The notes under the pieces: model-generated
Database searches by the model: none
Seen by the model: the letters and a program-made list of their open reading frames with translations, nothing else
What the model was told of the DNA's origin: nothing
Shown: positions 30,148 to 39,169 of the stretch, piece by piece
How the letters are laid out: every line of letters begins with the position of its first letter
How positions within the stretch are numbered: the stretch's first letter is position 1
Source: Ureibacillus manganicus DSM 26584
Lineage (GTDB): Bacteria > Bacillota > Bacilli > Bacillales_A > Planococcaceae
Length of the DNA: 64,000 nt
Direction: 5' to 3'
Assembly: GCF_000772945.1 (NCBI RefSeq)
Contig: NZ_JPVN01000009.1
Span: 99,860 to 163,859 of the forward strand
Translations under genes and position numbers: made by a program

Positions 30148-30187
30148 TAAAAAGGTATATCAACTATGTAGATGACATACCTTAAAG
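30148..30187 (-). terminator. Intrinsic terminator of ypmS-msrA-msrB
   Basis: AAGGTATGTCA pairs with TGATATACCTT on the minus strand, followed by T run. Confidence 0.75.
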
Positions 30188-30194
30188 TTTAATT

Positions 30195-30626
30195 TTATTT
30201 GTTGAAAATTGATAAATATTCTCCATACCCTTCATCTACCAATTTATCTTTAGGAATAAATCGTAAAGAAGCTGAATTAATACAGTAACGTAAGCCACCT
30301 AATTCACGAGGTCCATCAGGAAATACATGCCCTAAATGGGAGTCTGCAGATTTACTTCTTACTTCAACTCTTCTCATGCCATGGGAAGTATCGAATTTTT
30401 CCTCAATTTCTTCTTTTACAATCGGTTTTGCGAAACTTGGCCAGCCGCATCCTGCATCAAACTTGTCTTGTGAACTAAATAATGGTTTCCCAGAAACGAT
30501 GTCCACATAAATTCCTTCTTCAAAATGTTGGTCATATTCATTTTGATAAGGTGGCTCTGTACCGTTTTGTTGAGTTACGTAATATTGCATTTGTGTTAAT
30601 TGCTTTAATCGCTCTTCTTTATTCAT
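30195..30626 (-). CDS. msrB: Peptide-methionine (R)-S-oxide reductase
   Basis: MsrB reduces R-methionine sulfoxide in proteins. 143 residues. The catalytic Cys is in [12 protein letters not shown], the other conserved Cys in AGCGWPSF, and [11 protein letters not shown] supplies substrate-binding His residues. No CxxC pairs, so this is the zinc-free form usual in Bacillus. The start at 30626 has GGGGGAAG upstream and lies 8 bases inside the end of msrA, giving coupled translation and both sulfoxide stereo-activities from one message. Confidence 0.95.
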   Translation of the reverse strand: MNKEERLKQLTQMQYYVTQQNGTEPPYQNEYDQHFEEGIYVDIVSGKPLFSSQDKFDAGCGWPSFAKPIVKEEIEEKFDTSHGMRRVEVRSKSADSHLGHVFPDGPRELGGLRYCINSASLRFIPKDKLVDEGYGEYLSIFNK

Positions 30627-31152
30627 GTTTCTTCCCCCAATGCTGTTCAATAAATGCTGCTCTCCCTGAACCAATATGGTATCGTTCGTAGTGCAAAGGA
30701 TTTTTTTGATAATATTGTTGATGATAGTCTTCTGCTGGATAGAAGGTTTTTGCTGGAAGTATTTTTACAGCAATCGGCTTTTTAAATTTACCTGACTTTT
30801 CTAATCTGTCTTTTGATTCCTCGGCGATTCTTTTTTGCACATCATTATGATAAAAGATAGCAGTTGTATAAGATTCCCCACGATCGTAGAATTGTCCACC
30901 AGGATCAGTAGGATCAATAAGCGTCCAATATAATTCAACTAATTTTTCATAAGAATAAATTTCAGGATTAAACGTAATTTGCACAGCTTCTAAATGTCCC
31001 GTTGTTTCAGAACAAACTTGTTCATAGGTCGGGTTTTCAATATGTCCACCTGTGTAACCAGATACAACGGACTCAATTCCTTCTGTTTGGTCAAAAGGCT
31101 TTACCATACACCAAAAACAACCACCGGCAAATGTTGCAATATCTTTAGTCAA
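30619..31152 (-). CDS. msrA: Peptide-methionine (S)-S-oxide reductase, second copy
   Basis: A 177-residue MsrA with GGCFWCM at the N-terminus, [37 protein letters not shown] and [11 protein letters not shown]. It keeps the EQVC Cys that the stand-alone copy at 4119 lacks. The start is TTG at 31152 after GGGGGGAG, again a TTG start as in the first copy. It lies 12 bases after ypmS and overlaps msrB by 8 bases. Confidence 0.94.
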   Translation of the reverse strand: MTKDIATFAGGCFWCMVKPFDQTEGIESVVSGYTGGHIENPTYEQVCSETTGHLEAVQITFNPEIYSYEKLVELYWTLIDPTDPGGQFYDRGESYTTAIFYHNDVQKRIAEESKDRLEKSGKFKKPIAVKILPAKTFYPAEDYHQQYYQKNPLHYERYHIGSGRAAFIEQHWGKKHE

Positions 31153-31164
31153 ATGTGCTCCCCC

Positions 31165-31734
31165 CTATTTGTTTGGTACAATGATTTCTAAAATAATTCG
31201 GTCATTTCGTAAATCTATTTCCTTAGCGCGTACTTTTGATCCATCCGCGACAGTTAATTGAGATAAATCTACGAATATTTCTTGTTCACTTGGCCGAACT
31301 ATAACCCATTTCGGAAATTCAATCGTCTCTGCTAAAATAGTTAAAACCATTGATGGCTTAATATCTAACTTTCCTACATATATTTTGGAATATTTTAAAT
31401 GCAAATTACCATCATCATTCACAATCGGTTCAAAGTCAATTTGGACTGGAAAAACTATACCAAGAGCAATTACTTCACTGAAAATTTGTATTTGGTCATT
31501 CATAGATATAGCGATTGGTAATGTTTCAGTATTTAAGGCTTCACGCAAATATTTTAATGCTAGCGCTTCAAAATCTTTGGTTGTCGTTTCAACTAAAAGT
31601 ACACTACCTTTTGCATCTGTTACAGGTGGAAGTGGTACATCATTTTTCGGTGAAGTCGCCAATATTAGAATGGTAGTAATACCTGCAATGATTGCACCTG
31701 CTAGCACAAAGAAGGCGACTTTCCATTTATTCAT
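31165..31734 (-). CDS. ypmS: YpmS family protein (DUF2140)
   Basis: A 189-residue membrane-anchored protein. One N-terminal segment (about 6-27) is followed by an extracytoplasmic beta-rich domain: KYLREALNTETLPIAISMND, LGIVFPVQIDFEPIV and LTILAETIEFPKWVIVRP fit the YpmS family. The position immediately before msrA-msrB is conserved in B. subtilis (ypmS near the msr pair). GGGAGTGA lies about 7 bases before the ATG. Function not established. Confidence 0.8.
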   Translation of the reverse strand: MNKWKVAFFVLAGAIIAGITTILILATSPKNDVPLPPVTDAKGSVLLVETTTKDFEALALKYLREALNTETLPIAISMNDQIQIFSEVIALGIVFPVQIDFEPIVNDDGNLHLKYSKIYVGKLDIKPSMVLTILAETIEFPKWVIVRPSEQEIFVDLSQLTVADGSKVRAKEIDLRNDRIILEIIVPNK

Positions 31735-31977
31735 CCTAATTCACTCCCATATTTTTTACAACAAATAAGCTTTGTTTACGTCATTTAAATCTGTAATGAT
31801 TTCTAGAATATAACATTGACTACTAATATTATAATTATATGTATAAAACTCTCAACTAATCTCTTAGTATTCCCAAGTTTCTATATTCCATTCCTATCAT
31901 TCCAAAATTAAACTGGATACAATTATGCAAAAAAGCGCAAATCCTTAAATTGGATCCACGCTAATGTACGACTTATA

Positions 31978-32553
31978 TTAAATTCCACTCATAATATAAA
32001 AAATTGTGAAAAAGATCATTACAAAGGCGAACACAATTCCTATAGCAACAGCAATTATATTTGATTTCCAAGTATAACCTTTCATATCCAACTCTGAGAC
32101 TGAACGATCCACTTTACGATTGTGAATCATTAAACTAATATTTAACATTGTTAGAAATACAAATGTCATAATAATCATTAACTTAAAATCTAGTTGTACA
32201 ACATTACCTGTATATCCCCTATTGGTGAATGATTGTAGAAAAAGAATACAGCTTAAAACTAGACTCCAAATATAACTTACTTTTCTTTGTTTGTACCATT
32301 CTTTTCCCATTTTTTGTTTTTCATATATTGCCACTTTTTCTAAAATAGGAAAAATTGATTTCGTGGAGTCACCCTTTACCAGCCCAAAAACTCCTTGAAT
32401 TAGCACCAAAATCCCTAGAACTAAGAAAAATTGTGAAAAAGATATTATAAAAAAATTAGTAATTAAAAAATAGAGAATCATTACAAATAATAAAAGTCCA
32501 TTCAAAACAGCAGTTTGCTTCAATCTCATATTCCTTAAATTTTTTCGATCCAT
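31978..32553 (-). CDS. Hypothetical multi-pass membrane protein
   Basis: A 191-residue product with about five to six membrane segments grouped in pairs (about 15-55, 85-125 and 160-190), separated by basic loops. The start at 32553 is chosen because GGAGGGG lies 4-5 bases upstream; the frame is open for 27 further codons without a site. It has no near partner on its strand. No family is recognised. Confidence 0.6.
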   Translation of the reverse strand: MDRKNLRNMRLKQTAVLNGLLLFVMILYFLITNFFIISFSQFFLVLGILVLIQGVFGLVKGDSTKSIFPILEKVAIYEKQKMGKEWYKQRKVSYIWSLVLSCILFLQSFTNRGYTGNVVQLDFKLMIIMTFVFLTMLNISLMIHNRKVDRSVSELDMKGYTWKSNIIAVAIGIVFAFVMIFFTIFYIMSGI

Positions 32554-32673
32554 TTTTCCCCTCCATCTATTTCTGATAGTTTTACAAATTGATAGACAAT
32601 ATATTATTAATTCAATAAAAATGTGTACTTTCAATTCGCAGGGTATATAGAGCGGTTGTGTATCATTGCAAAC

Positions 32674-32714
32674 AAAAAAGTGCCAATCTCTTTTTGATAG
32701 ACTATGGCACTTTT
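32674..32714 (-). terminator. Intrinsic terminator of the degV-family gene
   Basis: AAAAGTGCCA pairs with TGGCACTTTTTT across a loop on the minus strand. Confidence 0.85.
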
Positions 32715-32721
32715 AATATTT

Positions 32722-33564
32722 TTATTCTGCAAAATAAATGAACCCTAATGCACCGGGGCCTGTATGGGTACTAATAATTGGCGAAGTAAATTTCACTTCT
32801 ATGTTTTCAAAACCAGAAGTTTTAATTTTTTCGATTAGAGCATTACCCATCGTCTCTAAGCCGTCAGCGTGAGAGATTCCTACTGATTTTACTGTCTTAC
32901 CTTTTGTATCTTCTAAAAACTGCTCGTACAAATGTTTTACAACTTGTTTGTGACTTCTTGCTTTCGCGACAGGTGTGTAGGCTCCGTCGTCTAAGGTTGC
33001 AATTGGTTTAATGTTTAATAACGAACCAATCATACCTGTACCTTTACCAATACGCCCACCTTTTATTAGATTCTCTAACGTATCAACAACTACAAATAAC
33101 CTTGAATTTTTTCGAACTTCTTCTAATCTACTAACAATTTGTTCAACAGTTGCACCTTCGTCACGCAAACGAATAGCTTCACGAATTTGTATCGCTAACG
33201 CAATGGCAATATAACGAGAGTCAACTACTGTCACATCTGAATTAGTCATACTTGCAGCCTGTCTAGCTGATTCCACAGTACCACTCATCGATCCAGTCAT
33301 ATGAATAGATATAATCTGATCACCATTTTTTCCAAGTTCATCGTAAAGCTCTTTAAATTGTCCTGGAGCTGGTTGCGAGCTTTTTGGAAGCGTTTTCGAT
33401 TCTTTCATCAATTGTAAAAAAGATACTGGTTCGACATCGACACCATCTATATAATTTCGATCACCAATTTGAATCGAAAGTGGTACCACATGAATATTTG
33501 ATTCTAGTAATTCCTCTTTCGATAAATCACAAGTAGAGTCAGTAACAATATGAATTCGTCCCAA
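32722..33564 (-). CDS. DegV family fatty-acid-binding protein
   Basis: DegV/FakB proteins hold a fatty acid for phosphorylation by FakA. The 280-residue product starts with HIVTDSTCDLSKEELLE and has SSQPAPGQFKELYDEL, ISIHMTGSMSGTVESAR (fatty-acid carboxylate site) and IGSLLNIKPIATLDDG, then STHTGPGALGFIYF. The start is TTG at 33564 with AAAGGATG upstream. No FakA gene is in view. Monocistronic. Confidence 0.9.
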   Translation of the reverse strand: MGRIHIVTDSTCDLSKEELLESNIHVVPLSIQIGDRNYIDGVDVEPVSFLQLMKESKTLPKSSQPAPGQFKELYDELGKNGDQIISIHMTGSMSGTVESARQAASMTNSDVTVVDSRYIAIALAIQIREAIRLRDEGATVEQIVSRLEEVRKNSRLFVVVDTLENLIKGGRIGKGTGMIGSLLNIKPIATLDDGAYTPVAKARSHKQVVKHLYEQFLEDTKGKTVKSVGISHADGLETMGNALIEKIKTSGFENIEVKFTSPIISTHTGPGALGFIYFAE

Positions 33565-33771
33565 TATTACACATCCTTTAATAGCATACTTTATTATAAT
33601 TATTTTTAATAATCACTGTAAATATGACAAATGTAATTAGATTTGTTAAAAATGCACATATCCACAGTGAAAATTGGATGATTCATGACAATATTAACAA
33701 GCAATATGTGACAAATGATAGTATTGATCCCTTTAATATTTCAGTATAGTAACATTATCGGAGGGATTTTC

Positions 33772-34416
33772 ATGAATAAAACTAATGCATTTGACTATAA
33801 AAATTTTAAAGAAGAACTTTGGAATGCAATCACACACGGATTAGGTCTCCTTATCAGTATCCCTACATGTGTTGTTCTAATTATACTTAGCGCTCATACA
33901 GGTGACCCTGTTCAAGTTGTATCAAATAGCATTTTTGGAGCATCTCTTGTATTGCTATTTTTAATGTCGACTCTTTTACATAGTATGCCTGAAAAATATA
34001 AAAAATTGTTTTCTATCTTAGATCATTCTTCCATTTACGTATTAATTGCCGGAACCTATACACCTTTTTTATTAATAGCAATTGGAGGAACGCTAGGAAT
34101 TGTACTACTTAGCATTGTTTGGGGTATCGCAATTTTTGGTATTATTTTTAAATGTTTATTTATTCATAAATTCGAAACCTTTTCATTGATATTATATATA
34201 ATGATGGGTTGGCTTATTATTTTTGCTATTAAACCTTTATATGAATTTTTACAGTTTGACGGGTTTACTGTGTTATTAGCTGGAGGCTTATTGTTTACTT
34301 TTGGAGCTATTTTTTATATGTGGAGAAAACTACCGTTCAATCATGCAATATGGCATTTATTCGTTATTGCTGGTTGCGGGTGTATGGTCACTTGCGTCAT
34401 AGTCTACTTAATTTAA
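33772..34416 (+). CDS. Hemolysin III family / PAQR membrane protein (YplQ/TrhA-like)
   Basis: A 214-residue seven-segment membrane protein. EELWNAITHGLGLLIS, DHSSIYVLIAGTYTPF and the C-terminal NHAIWHLFVIAGC carry the conserved His residues (zinc-binding in the PAQR fold). B. subtilis relatives control membrane fluidity; the hemolysin name is historical. The ATG at 33772 is used because CGGAGGG lies 6-7 bases upstream. Monocistronic; promoter evidence is weak (TTGATC/TATAGT with a 15-base spacer at 33724-33750). Confidence 0.88.
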   Translation: MNKTNAFDYKNFKEELWNAITHGLGLLISIPTCVVLIILSAHTGDPVQVVSNSIFGASLVLLFLMSTLLHSMPEKYKKLFSILDHSSIYVLIAGTYTPFLLIAIGGTLGIVLLSIVWGIAIFGIIFKCLFIHKFETFSLILYIMMGWLIIFAIKPLYEFLQFDGFTVLLAGGLLFTFGAIFYMWRKLPFNHAIWHLFVIAGCGCMVTCVIVYLI

Positions 34417-34422
34417 AATGAT

Positions 34423-34461
34423 TAAAGGAGTCACGAAACAATTCTTTCGTGACTCCTTTAT
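34423..34461. terminator. Bidirectional intrinsic terminator
   Basis: AAAGGAGTCACGAAA pairs perfectly with TTTCGTGACTCCTTT between convergent genes. Confidence 0.9.
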
Positions 34462-34505
34462 TATAGATATGGCTACGTTCTTGTTAGCCAAATTAAGATT
34501 TAAGT

Positions 34506-36038
34506 TTATACTTCAACTTTTTCTTTTTCTTCTTGTTCTACTTCTTTTTCCTCTTGCTTTAGTTCAATCGTATTAGCGATTGATCGTTTTCCAGCAAAGT
34601 TTTCAATAAGTTCTTTCACATCGATCCCTGATGATGCTTTTAATGTCTCTTGTAAAGTTGACATTAAGTTCGTTGCATAAGAAGTTACGCGATTTGCGCC
34701 GCCTCCTTCACCATTACCAGTGTCGACAACAGTGATTTTATCGATGTTTGCAAGAGGACTTGCAACTTCTTTCGCATATTGAGGAAGCATTCTAACTAAC
34801 ATATCAAGGACAGCTGCTTGACCGTATTGTTCAAATGCTTCAGCAATTTTGCGTTTTGCTTCCGCTTCAGCTAGACCTTTTAAGCGAATAATTTCTGCCT
34901 CTGTTTCCCCTTGTGCACGTTCAGCATCAGCTTTTGCAAGACCGTCTAAACGAATTTTTTCAGCTTCTGCCTTTGCTCGAGCTTCGATACGGTATTTTTC
35001 TGCATCTGCTTGTGCTAATTCTTTCATTTTCTGGGCAGCAGCATTTTGTTCGATTGCATAACGATCAGCATCTGCTTTTTTCTTAACTTCTGAATCATAT
35101 TGCTTCTCACGACGTAAAATTTCTTTTTCTTCTAACTCAATCTGCTTTTGACGTTCAATAATTTGCACTTGCATTTCTTGTTCTGTTACTTCTTGTTTTG
35201 CTCTTGCCGTTTCTAATTCATAGGCTTGGTCGGCACGAGCTTTTGCAATATCTTGTTCACGACGAAATTCTGCTACTTTTAATTGATTTTCTTTTTCCGC
35301 TTCGGCTATTTCAGTCGCACGTTGTAATTCAGCTTTTTGAGCTTCTTTTTCCGCTTCGGCTTTTTTAATACGTGTTTCTTTTTCAGCCTCAGCTGTAGCA
35401 ATATCAGCATCACGTTTCACTTGAGCAATTCTCGGTTTTCCTAATGAATCTAAATAACCATTTTTATCGCGAACATCTTTTATTGTAAATGAAACGATTA
35501 GTAGTCCCATTTTCGCTAAATCATGAGATGCGACTCGTTGTACTTCTTGAGAGAATTTGTCACGGTTTTTATAAATTTCTTCTACAGTCATTGAACCTAG
35601 GATCGAACGCAAATGACCTTCTAATACTTCTTTTGCTTCGTTTTCACGGTCTGATACTTTCTTTCCTAAAAATTGCTCTGCAGCAGTAGCAATTTCTGAG
35701 ATTGAACCACCGATTTTAATAATTGCAGTCCCATCTGCCATCACTGGAACACCTTGTTCTGTGTATACTTCTGGTGTTGTTACTTCTAGTTTACTAGATA
35801 ATAGACTTAAGTATTCAGCTTGTTGGAATACTGGAAATACAAAAGTACCTCCACCACGAATAATTTTTACGCGATTTCCCGATTCGTCTTTATGAACATT
35901 TTTAGAACCTAGGAAACTACCTGTTACAATAAGTGCTTCATCTGGACCGACTGTTTTATATCTTGCAATATAAATCCCAATAATTGCTAAGATTACAAAC
36001 GCAACAATCCCAATAATAACTAACATTTCCATTTGCAT
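34506..36038 (-). CDS. floT: Flotillin-like protein FloT (YuaG)
   Basis: Scaffold of functional membrane microdomains. The 510-residue protein has a membrane hairpin/segment (about 4-26), an SPFH domain (about 27-200) and a long coiled coil of Glu/Ala/Lys heptads (about 205-400, many AEAEKE and KADAE repeats), then an oligomerisation tail (EAFEQYGQAAVLDMLVRMLP, conserved in flotillins). AAAGGGG lies 7-8 bases before the ATG. Second gene after the NfeD-like yuaF, the standard floT operon arrangement in Bacillus. Confidence 0.93.
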   Translation of the reverse strand: MQMEMLVIIGIVAFVILAIIGIYIARYKTVGPDEALIVTGSFLGSKNVHKDESGNRVKIIRGGGTFVFPVFQQAEYLSLLSSKLEVTTPEVYTEQGVPVMADGTAIIKIGGSISEIATAAEQFLGKKVSDRENEAKEVLEGHLRSILGSMTVEEIYKNRDKFSQEVQRVASHDLAKMGLLIVSFTIKDVRDKNGYLDSLGKPRIAQVKRDADIATAEAEKETRIKKAEAEKEAQKAELQRATEIAEAEKENQLKVAEFRREQDIAKARADQAYELETARAKQEVTEQEMQVQIIERQKQIELEEKEILRREKQYDSEVKKKADADRYAIEQNAAAQKMKELAQADAEKYRIEARAKAEAEKIRLDGLAKADAERAQGETEAEIIRLKGLAEAEAKRKIAEAFEQYGQAAVLDMLVRMLPQYAKEVASPLANIDKITVVDTGNGEGGGANRVTSYATNLMSTLQETLKASSGIDVKELIENFAGKRSIANTIELKQEEKEVEQEEKEKVEV

Positions 36039-36057
36039 AAAATTTCCCCTTTACGGT

Positions 36058-36624
36058 TTATTTGAATGGCGATTGGTACTTTTTCACATGAAGCGTGCCA
36101 TCTTTAACCTCAATAATCAGTATTTCATCATTGTAATCGATGGCTTCGTTATCAAATCCAGTTGCACGCTTCGAAATAATACCGGCTGCCGTTTCAATCA
36201 CTACTTCACCAAATCCATCTTTCGGAATCGGTACAATTACTTTCCCAATTTGGCCTTCTAACGATTGCTCCGTATAAGCTAGTGAGACCTCGGCAGATTT
36301 TAGAGGAACAAGGATGAAGAAATAGAGCAAACTACTAAGAATTGCAGATAGCGTACTTGAAATGATTAAAACAAGGAGACTCGACATTGGACTAAACTGT
36401 TCTAATAAATAACCACTTGCAGAAGTAATTGTTATAAATGCCAAAATCACTGAAGGATTAAAGAATAAAATCCCATCTACTACTCCGTCTAAAGCATCGG
36501 AGAAAAGAATATAAAGAACAGTAATACATCCCGCTACAATTAAAGTAGTTAAATACACTGTTTGTATTTCTATACCGAAGATCAGTTTCACCACCTCCAA
36601 ACCAGTATTAGCAGTTGTTACCAT
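36058..36624 (-). CDS. yuaF: NfeD-like membrane protein YuaF
   Basis: A membrane partner of FloT: three to four hydrophobic segments (about 20-40, 50-75 and 80-110), then a cytoplasmic OB-fold domain (GQIGKVIVPIPKDGFGEVVIETAAG). The start is uncertain. The only in-frame ATG (36624) has no ribosome site, whereas TTGGAGG (36599-36593) points to a CTG codon at 36585 (CTG-ATC-TTC-GGT), giving 175 residues, close to B. subtilis YuaF. Coordinates give the longer reading. 19 bases separate it from floT. Confidence 0.8.
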   Translation of the reverse strand: MVTTANTGLEVVKLIFGIEIQTVYLTTLIVAGCITVLYILFSDALDGVVDGILFFNPSVILAFITITSASGYLLEQFSPMSSLLVLIISSTLSAILSSLLYFFILVPLKSAEVSLAYTEQSLEGQIGKVIVPIPKDGFGEVVIETAAGIISKRATGFDNEAIDYNDEILIIEVKDGTLHVKKYQSPFK

Positions 36625-36675
36625 ATATACGGAAACTGGTTACAATAAGTTTCAATATTTTAAAAATTCTTTTAA

Positions 36676-36717
36676 ATAAAAAATACGTCTTACTGTTCGA
36701 ACCAGTAAGACGCATTT
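36676..36717 (-). terminator. Intrinsic terminator of dfrA
   Basis: AAATGCGTCTTACTG pairs with CAGTAAGACGTATTT on the minus strand with T-rich tail. Confidence 0.85.
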
Positions 36718-36730
36718 CCTTATCTTCGTT

Positions 36731-37207
36731 TTATTTCTTATCATATATACAATATTTATAAGTATAACCTTGATTGGTTTCAATAGGTTCGCTACATGAA
36801 GTAAGTGTCCAATCATCGCCGTACTGCGGGAAAAATGTGTCACCATTAAATTCATGTTCAATATGTGTGATGTAGAGTCGATCGGCTATTGGTAAAGCTA
36901 ATTTAAAAATTTCCTCACCACCGATAATCATAATTTCCTCAGCTTCGCAAGCTTTCTCTAACGCTTCGTTTAAGCTTGTGGCAACTTCAACACCATCTTG
37001 TTGGTATGCATTATTTCTCGTTACAATAATATTTTTTCTTCCTGGTAATGGTCGACCAATGGATTCAAATGTCTTTCTGCCCATTATCATTGGTTTTCCC
37101 ATTGTTGTTTCTTTGAAATATTTTAATTCTCCTGGGAGATGCCAAGGCATTTGGTTCTGGTAACCAATAACTCGGTTTATATCATGAGCTACGATAAGTG
37201 ATATCAT
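36731..37207 (-). CDS. dfrA: Dihydrofolate reductase
   Basis: NADPH-dependent reduction of dihydrofolate. 158 residues, full length. ISLIVAHDINRVIGYQNQMP-type N-terminus, WHLPGELKYFKETTMGKPM with the catalytic acidic residue replaced at the usual position by Glu (LPGEL), GRKTFESIGRPLPGRKNIIV, and MIIGGEEIFKLALP. AGGAGAAG precedes the ATG. In Bacillus dfrA normally follows thyA/thyB directly; here two other genes lie between them. Confidence 0.94.
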   Translation of the reverse strand: MISLIVAHDINRVIGYQNQMPWHLPGELKYFKETTMGKPMIMGRKTFESIGRPLPGRKNIIVTRNNAYQQDGVEVATSLNEALEKACEAEEIMIIGGEEIFKLALPIADRLYITHIEHEFNGDTFFPQYGDDWTLTSCSEPIETNQGYTYKYCIYDKK

Positions 37208-37349
37208 TTTTCTTCTCCTAACATTTTTGGCTGTATATTAATAATACAAATTATAAGAAGAAATTCAAAGCATTGAAACGATTGAGCATTTTAAAAAGAA
37301 AGTGTTAATACGTACATCTTGTTATTTTGCTAGCTATAGATTAATAGTT

Positions 37350-38939
37350 TTAATGATTCATCATACCAGGATGATAAGTATTTTCTCTGAATCCACGATT
37401 TTTGTATTCATTTTCATAGTAAGGGGTTGGTAATGGTTTCGAAGCGATTCTTGTACGACCATACTTTTCTAAAATCCCGTTAGATGTTATACGTGCTGAT
37501 TCAATTATAATTGGTAGTCCGCTACCAGGATGGGTTCCCCCACCAACTAACCAACAATTTTGTAATTCTTGAAACTTATTGTGTGGGCGGAAATAGAGCA
37601 TTTGGGTTAGTTGATGACCGAGATTAAATAAAGCCCCTTTATATACATGAATATCTTCTTCCCAACTTTTTGGCGAAATTATTTTTTCGACTTCAATATA
37701 ACCTTCAATGTCTTCAATTCCTAATCTTTCTTGTACAATGTTTAACATTAAATTACGGAAGTTCTTTTCTTCCTTATTCCAATCGATTTCACTAAAATTA
37801 TTTGGAACTGGAGCCATAATGTAAAGGGTTGACTTCCCTTCTGGCGCGACTGTTGGGTCTGTTGCTTTTGCATTCAAAACATAGATGGACGGATCTTCGG
37901 ATAATATTTTTGAATTTGATATTTCTTCTACATTTTTACGATAATCGGAGGAAAATATAATATTGTGATGTGGTAAATCGAAAGTTCGGTTTAAACCTAG
38001 GTAAATAACCATTGCTGAACAAGAATAAGGTTTCTTTTCTAACTTTTCAGGCGAATATTTTTTTAATACACCTGGTTCAACAAGTTTTGTCATGGCATTT
38101 GCAAAATCCGCGTTAATGATTGTATCGTCAGCTTCAACATGTTCTCCAGATTCTAAAATAACACCTTTTACTTTCTTTTTATCTAACCAAAGCTTCCTTA
38201 CGCCACTGTTTAAGAAAATTCTACCACCATTTTCCTCAATGATTTTTGCCATTGCTTTTGTCAACTGATTTAGTCCGCCTTTTATATATTGAACTCCATA
38301 AGCATGTTCAATGTAAGAAAGAATTGAAAATGCTCCTGGGCTCTCCCAAGGGGACATTCCTAAATATTTCGCTTGAAATGTAAATGCAAGTTTTAGTTCT
38401 TCCTCATTAAAGAATTTAGATAATGTTTCCATTAATGACCGTCCAAATTCTAACTCTGGTAATGCTTTTAAAACTTTCGTTTGCAATAAATCTGTAAACT
38501 TATTCATGTCTGACTGCAAAACAGGTCCTAATTTTTCTAATTTCTTCCCTGTTTTATGAAGGTATTGATCGTATCCATCTTCATTTCCAGGAAATAGTTC
38601 TCTTATTTGTTTTACCATTTTGTTTCTATCGTGAGTCATAACCATTTTTTTGTTATCAAATACAAGTTGATACATCGGATCAAGATCAGTCACTTCAACA
38701 TAATCATAAATATTACGCCATGATGCTTCAAAAACTTCTTCTATAATATAGAGCATTTGCAAAAATGTCGGTCCCATATCAAAAGTATATTCACCAAGAT
38801 GGATTGAACTTGTTCTTCCACCAACATAACTTTGTTTCTCATACACTTGAACTTGGTACCCTTTTGATGAAAGCAGCATAGCAGCTGCCAATCCCCCTGG
38901 TCCCGCTCCAATTACTACAATTTTTTTATTTTTCATCAT
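37350..38939 (-). CDS. Phytoene-desaturase-like FAD oxidoreductase (CrtI/CrtN family)
   Basis: A 529-residue FAD-dependent carotenoid dehydrogenase-like enzyme. The dinucleotide fold VVIGAGPGGLAAAMLLSSKG (about 7-26), YEKQSYVGGRTSSIHLGEYTFDMGPTF, and the C-terminal WLVGGGTHPGSGLPIIIESAR are typical of CrtI/CrtN/CrtP. It is the only carotenoid gene in view: no crtB, crtM or crtE is adjacent, so its precursor must come from elsewhere. Transcribed divergently from a MerR/B12-domain regulator, with 11-bp spaced boxes over its promoter. GGGGGG lies before the ATG. The exact substrate is not determined. Confidence 0.85.
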   Translation of the reverse strand: MMKNKKIVVIGAGPGGLAAAMLLSSKGYQVQVYEKQSYVGGRTSSIHLGEYTFDMGPTFLQMLYIIEEVFEASWRNIYDYVEVTDLDPMYQLVFDNKKMVMTHDRNKMVKQIRELFPGNEDGYDQYLHKTGKKLEKLGPVLQSDMNKFTDLLQTKVLKALPELEFGRSLMETLSKFFNEEELKLAFTFQAKYLGMSPWESPGAFSILSYIEHAYGVQYIKGGLNQLTKAMAKIIEENGGRIFLNSGVRKLWLDKKKVKGVILESGEHVEADDTIINADFANAMTKLVEPGVLKKYSPEKLEKKPYSCSAMVIYLGLNRTFDLPHHNIIFSSDYRKNVEEISNSKILSEDPSIYVLNAKATDPTVAPEGKSTLYIMAPVPNNFSEIDWNKEEKNFRNLMLNIVQERLGIEDIEGYIEVEKIISPKSWEEDIHVYKGALFNLGHQLTQMLYFRPHNKFQELQNCWLVGGGTHPGSGLPIIIESARITSNGILEKYGRTRIASKPLPTPYYENEYKNRGFRENTYHPGMMNH

Positions 38940-38968
38940 TTTTTCCCCCCAGTAAACCTTTTAAAAGA

Positions 38969-39001
38969 TTATACATACCTTATACAAACATTATACGTTC
39001 C
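38969..39001. promoter_or_regulatory. Three 11-bp-spaced TTATAC boxes, candidate LitR/CarH operator
   Basis: TTATAC occurs at 38969, 38980 and 38991, exactly 11 bases apart (GTATAA on the minus strand). CarH/LitR regulators bind tandem 11-bp direct repeats as tetramers. The third box coincides with the -10 element of the desaturase promoter, so binding would block transcription. Confidence 0.65.
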
Positions 39002-39017
39002 GTTAATTGAAAAGCAA
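38990..39017 (-). promoter_or_regulatory. Promoter of the phytoene-desaturase-like gene
   Basis: On the minus strand TTGCTT (39017-39012), a 16-base spacer and TATAAT (38995-38990). The -10 lies inside the third TTATAC box. Confidence 0.6.
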
Positions 39018-39086
39018 CTAAAATTTCCAAATTAAACAAAATAATTGTTGGAATTCCTTAAATTTGGGGAAAATACTAAATAAACT

Positions 39087-39129
39087 GTATAACTTTTTGT
39101 CAAAGGCATGTATAATGTATTGTTATAAT
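39087..39129 (+). promoter_or_regulatory. Promoter region of the MerR/B12 regulator
   Basis: GTATAA at 39087 and at 39110 (23 bases, about two 11-bp steps) precede an extended -10 TGTTATAAT (39121-39129). No good -35 is seen at the standard distance. This suggests self-regulation. Confidence 0.4.
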
Positions 39130-39169
39130 TAGCTAAGTTGAATATCGAAAACAAATCGAGGTTGATCGA

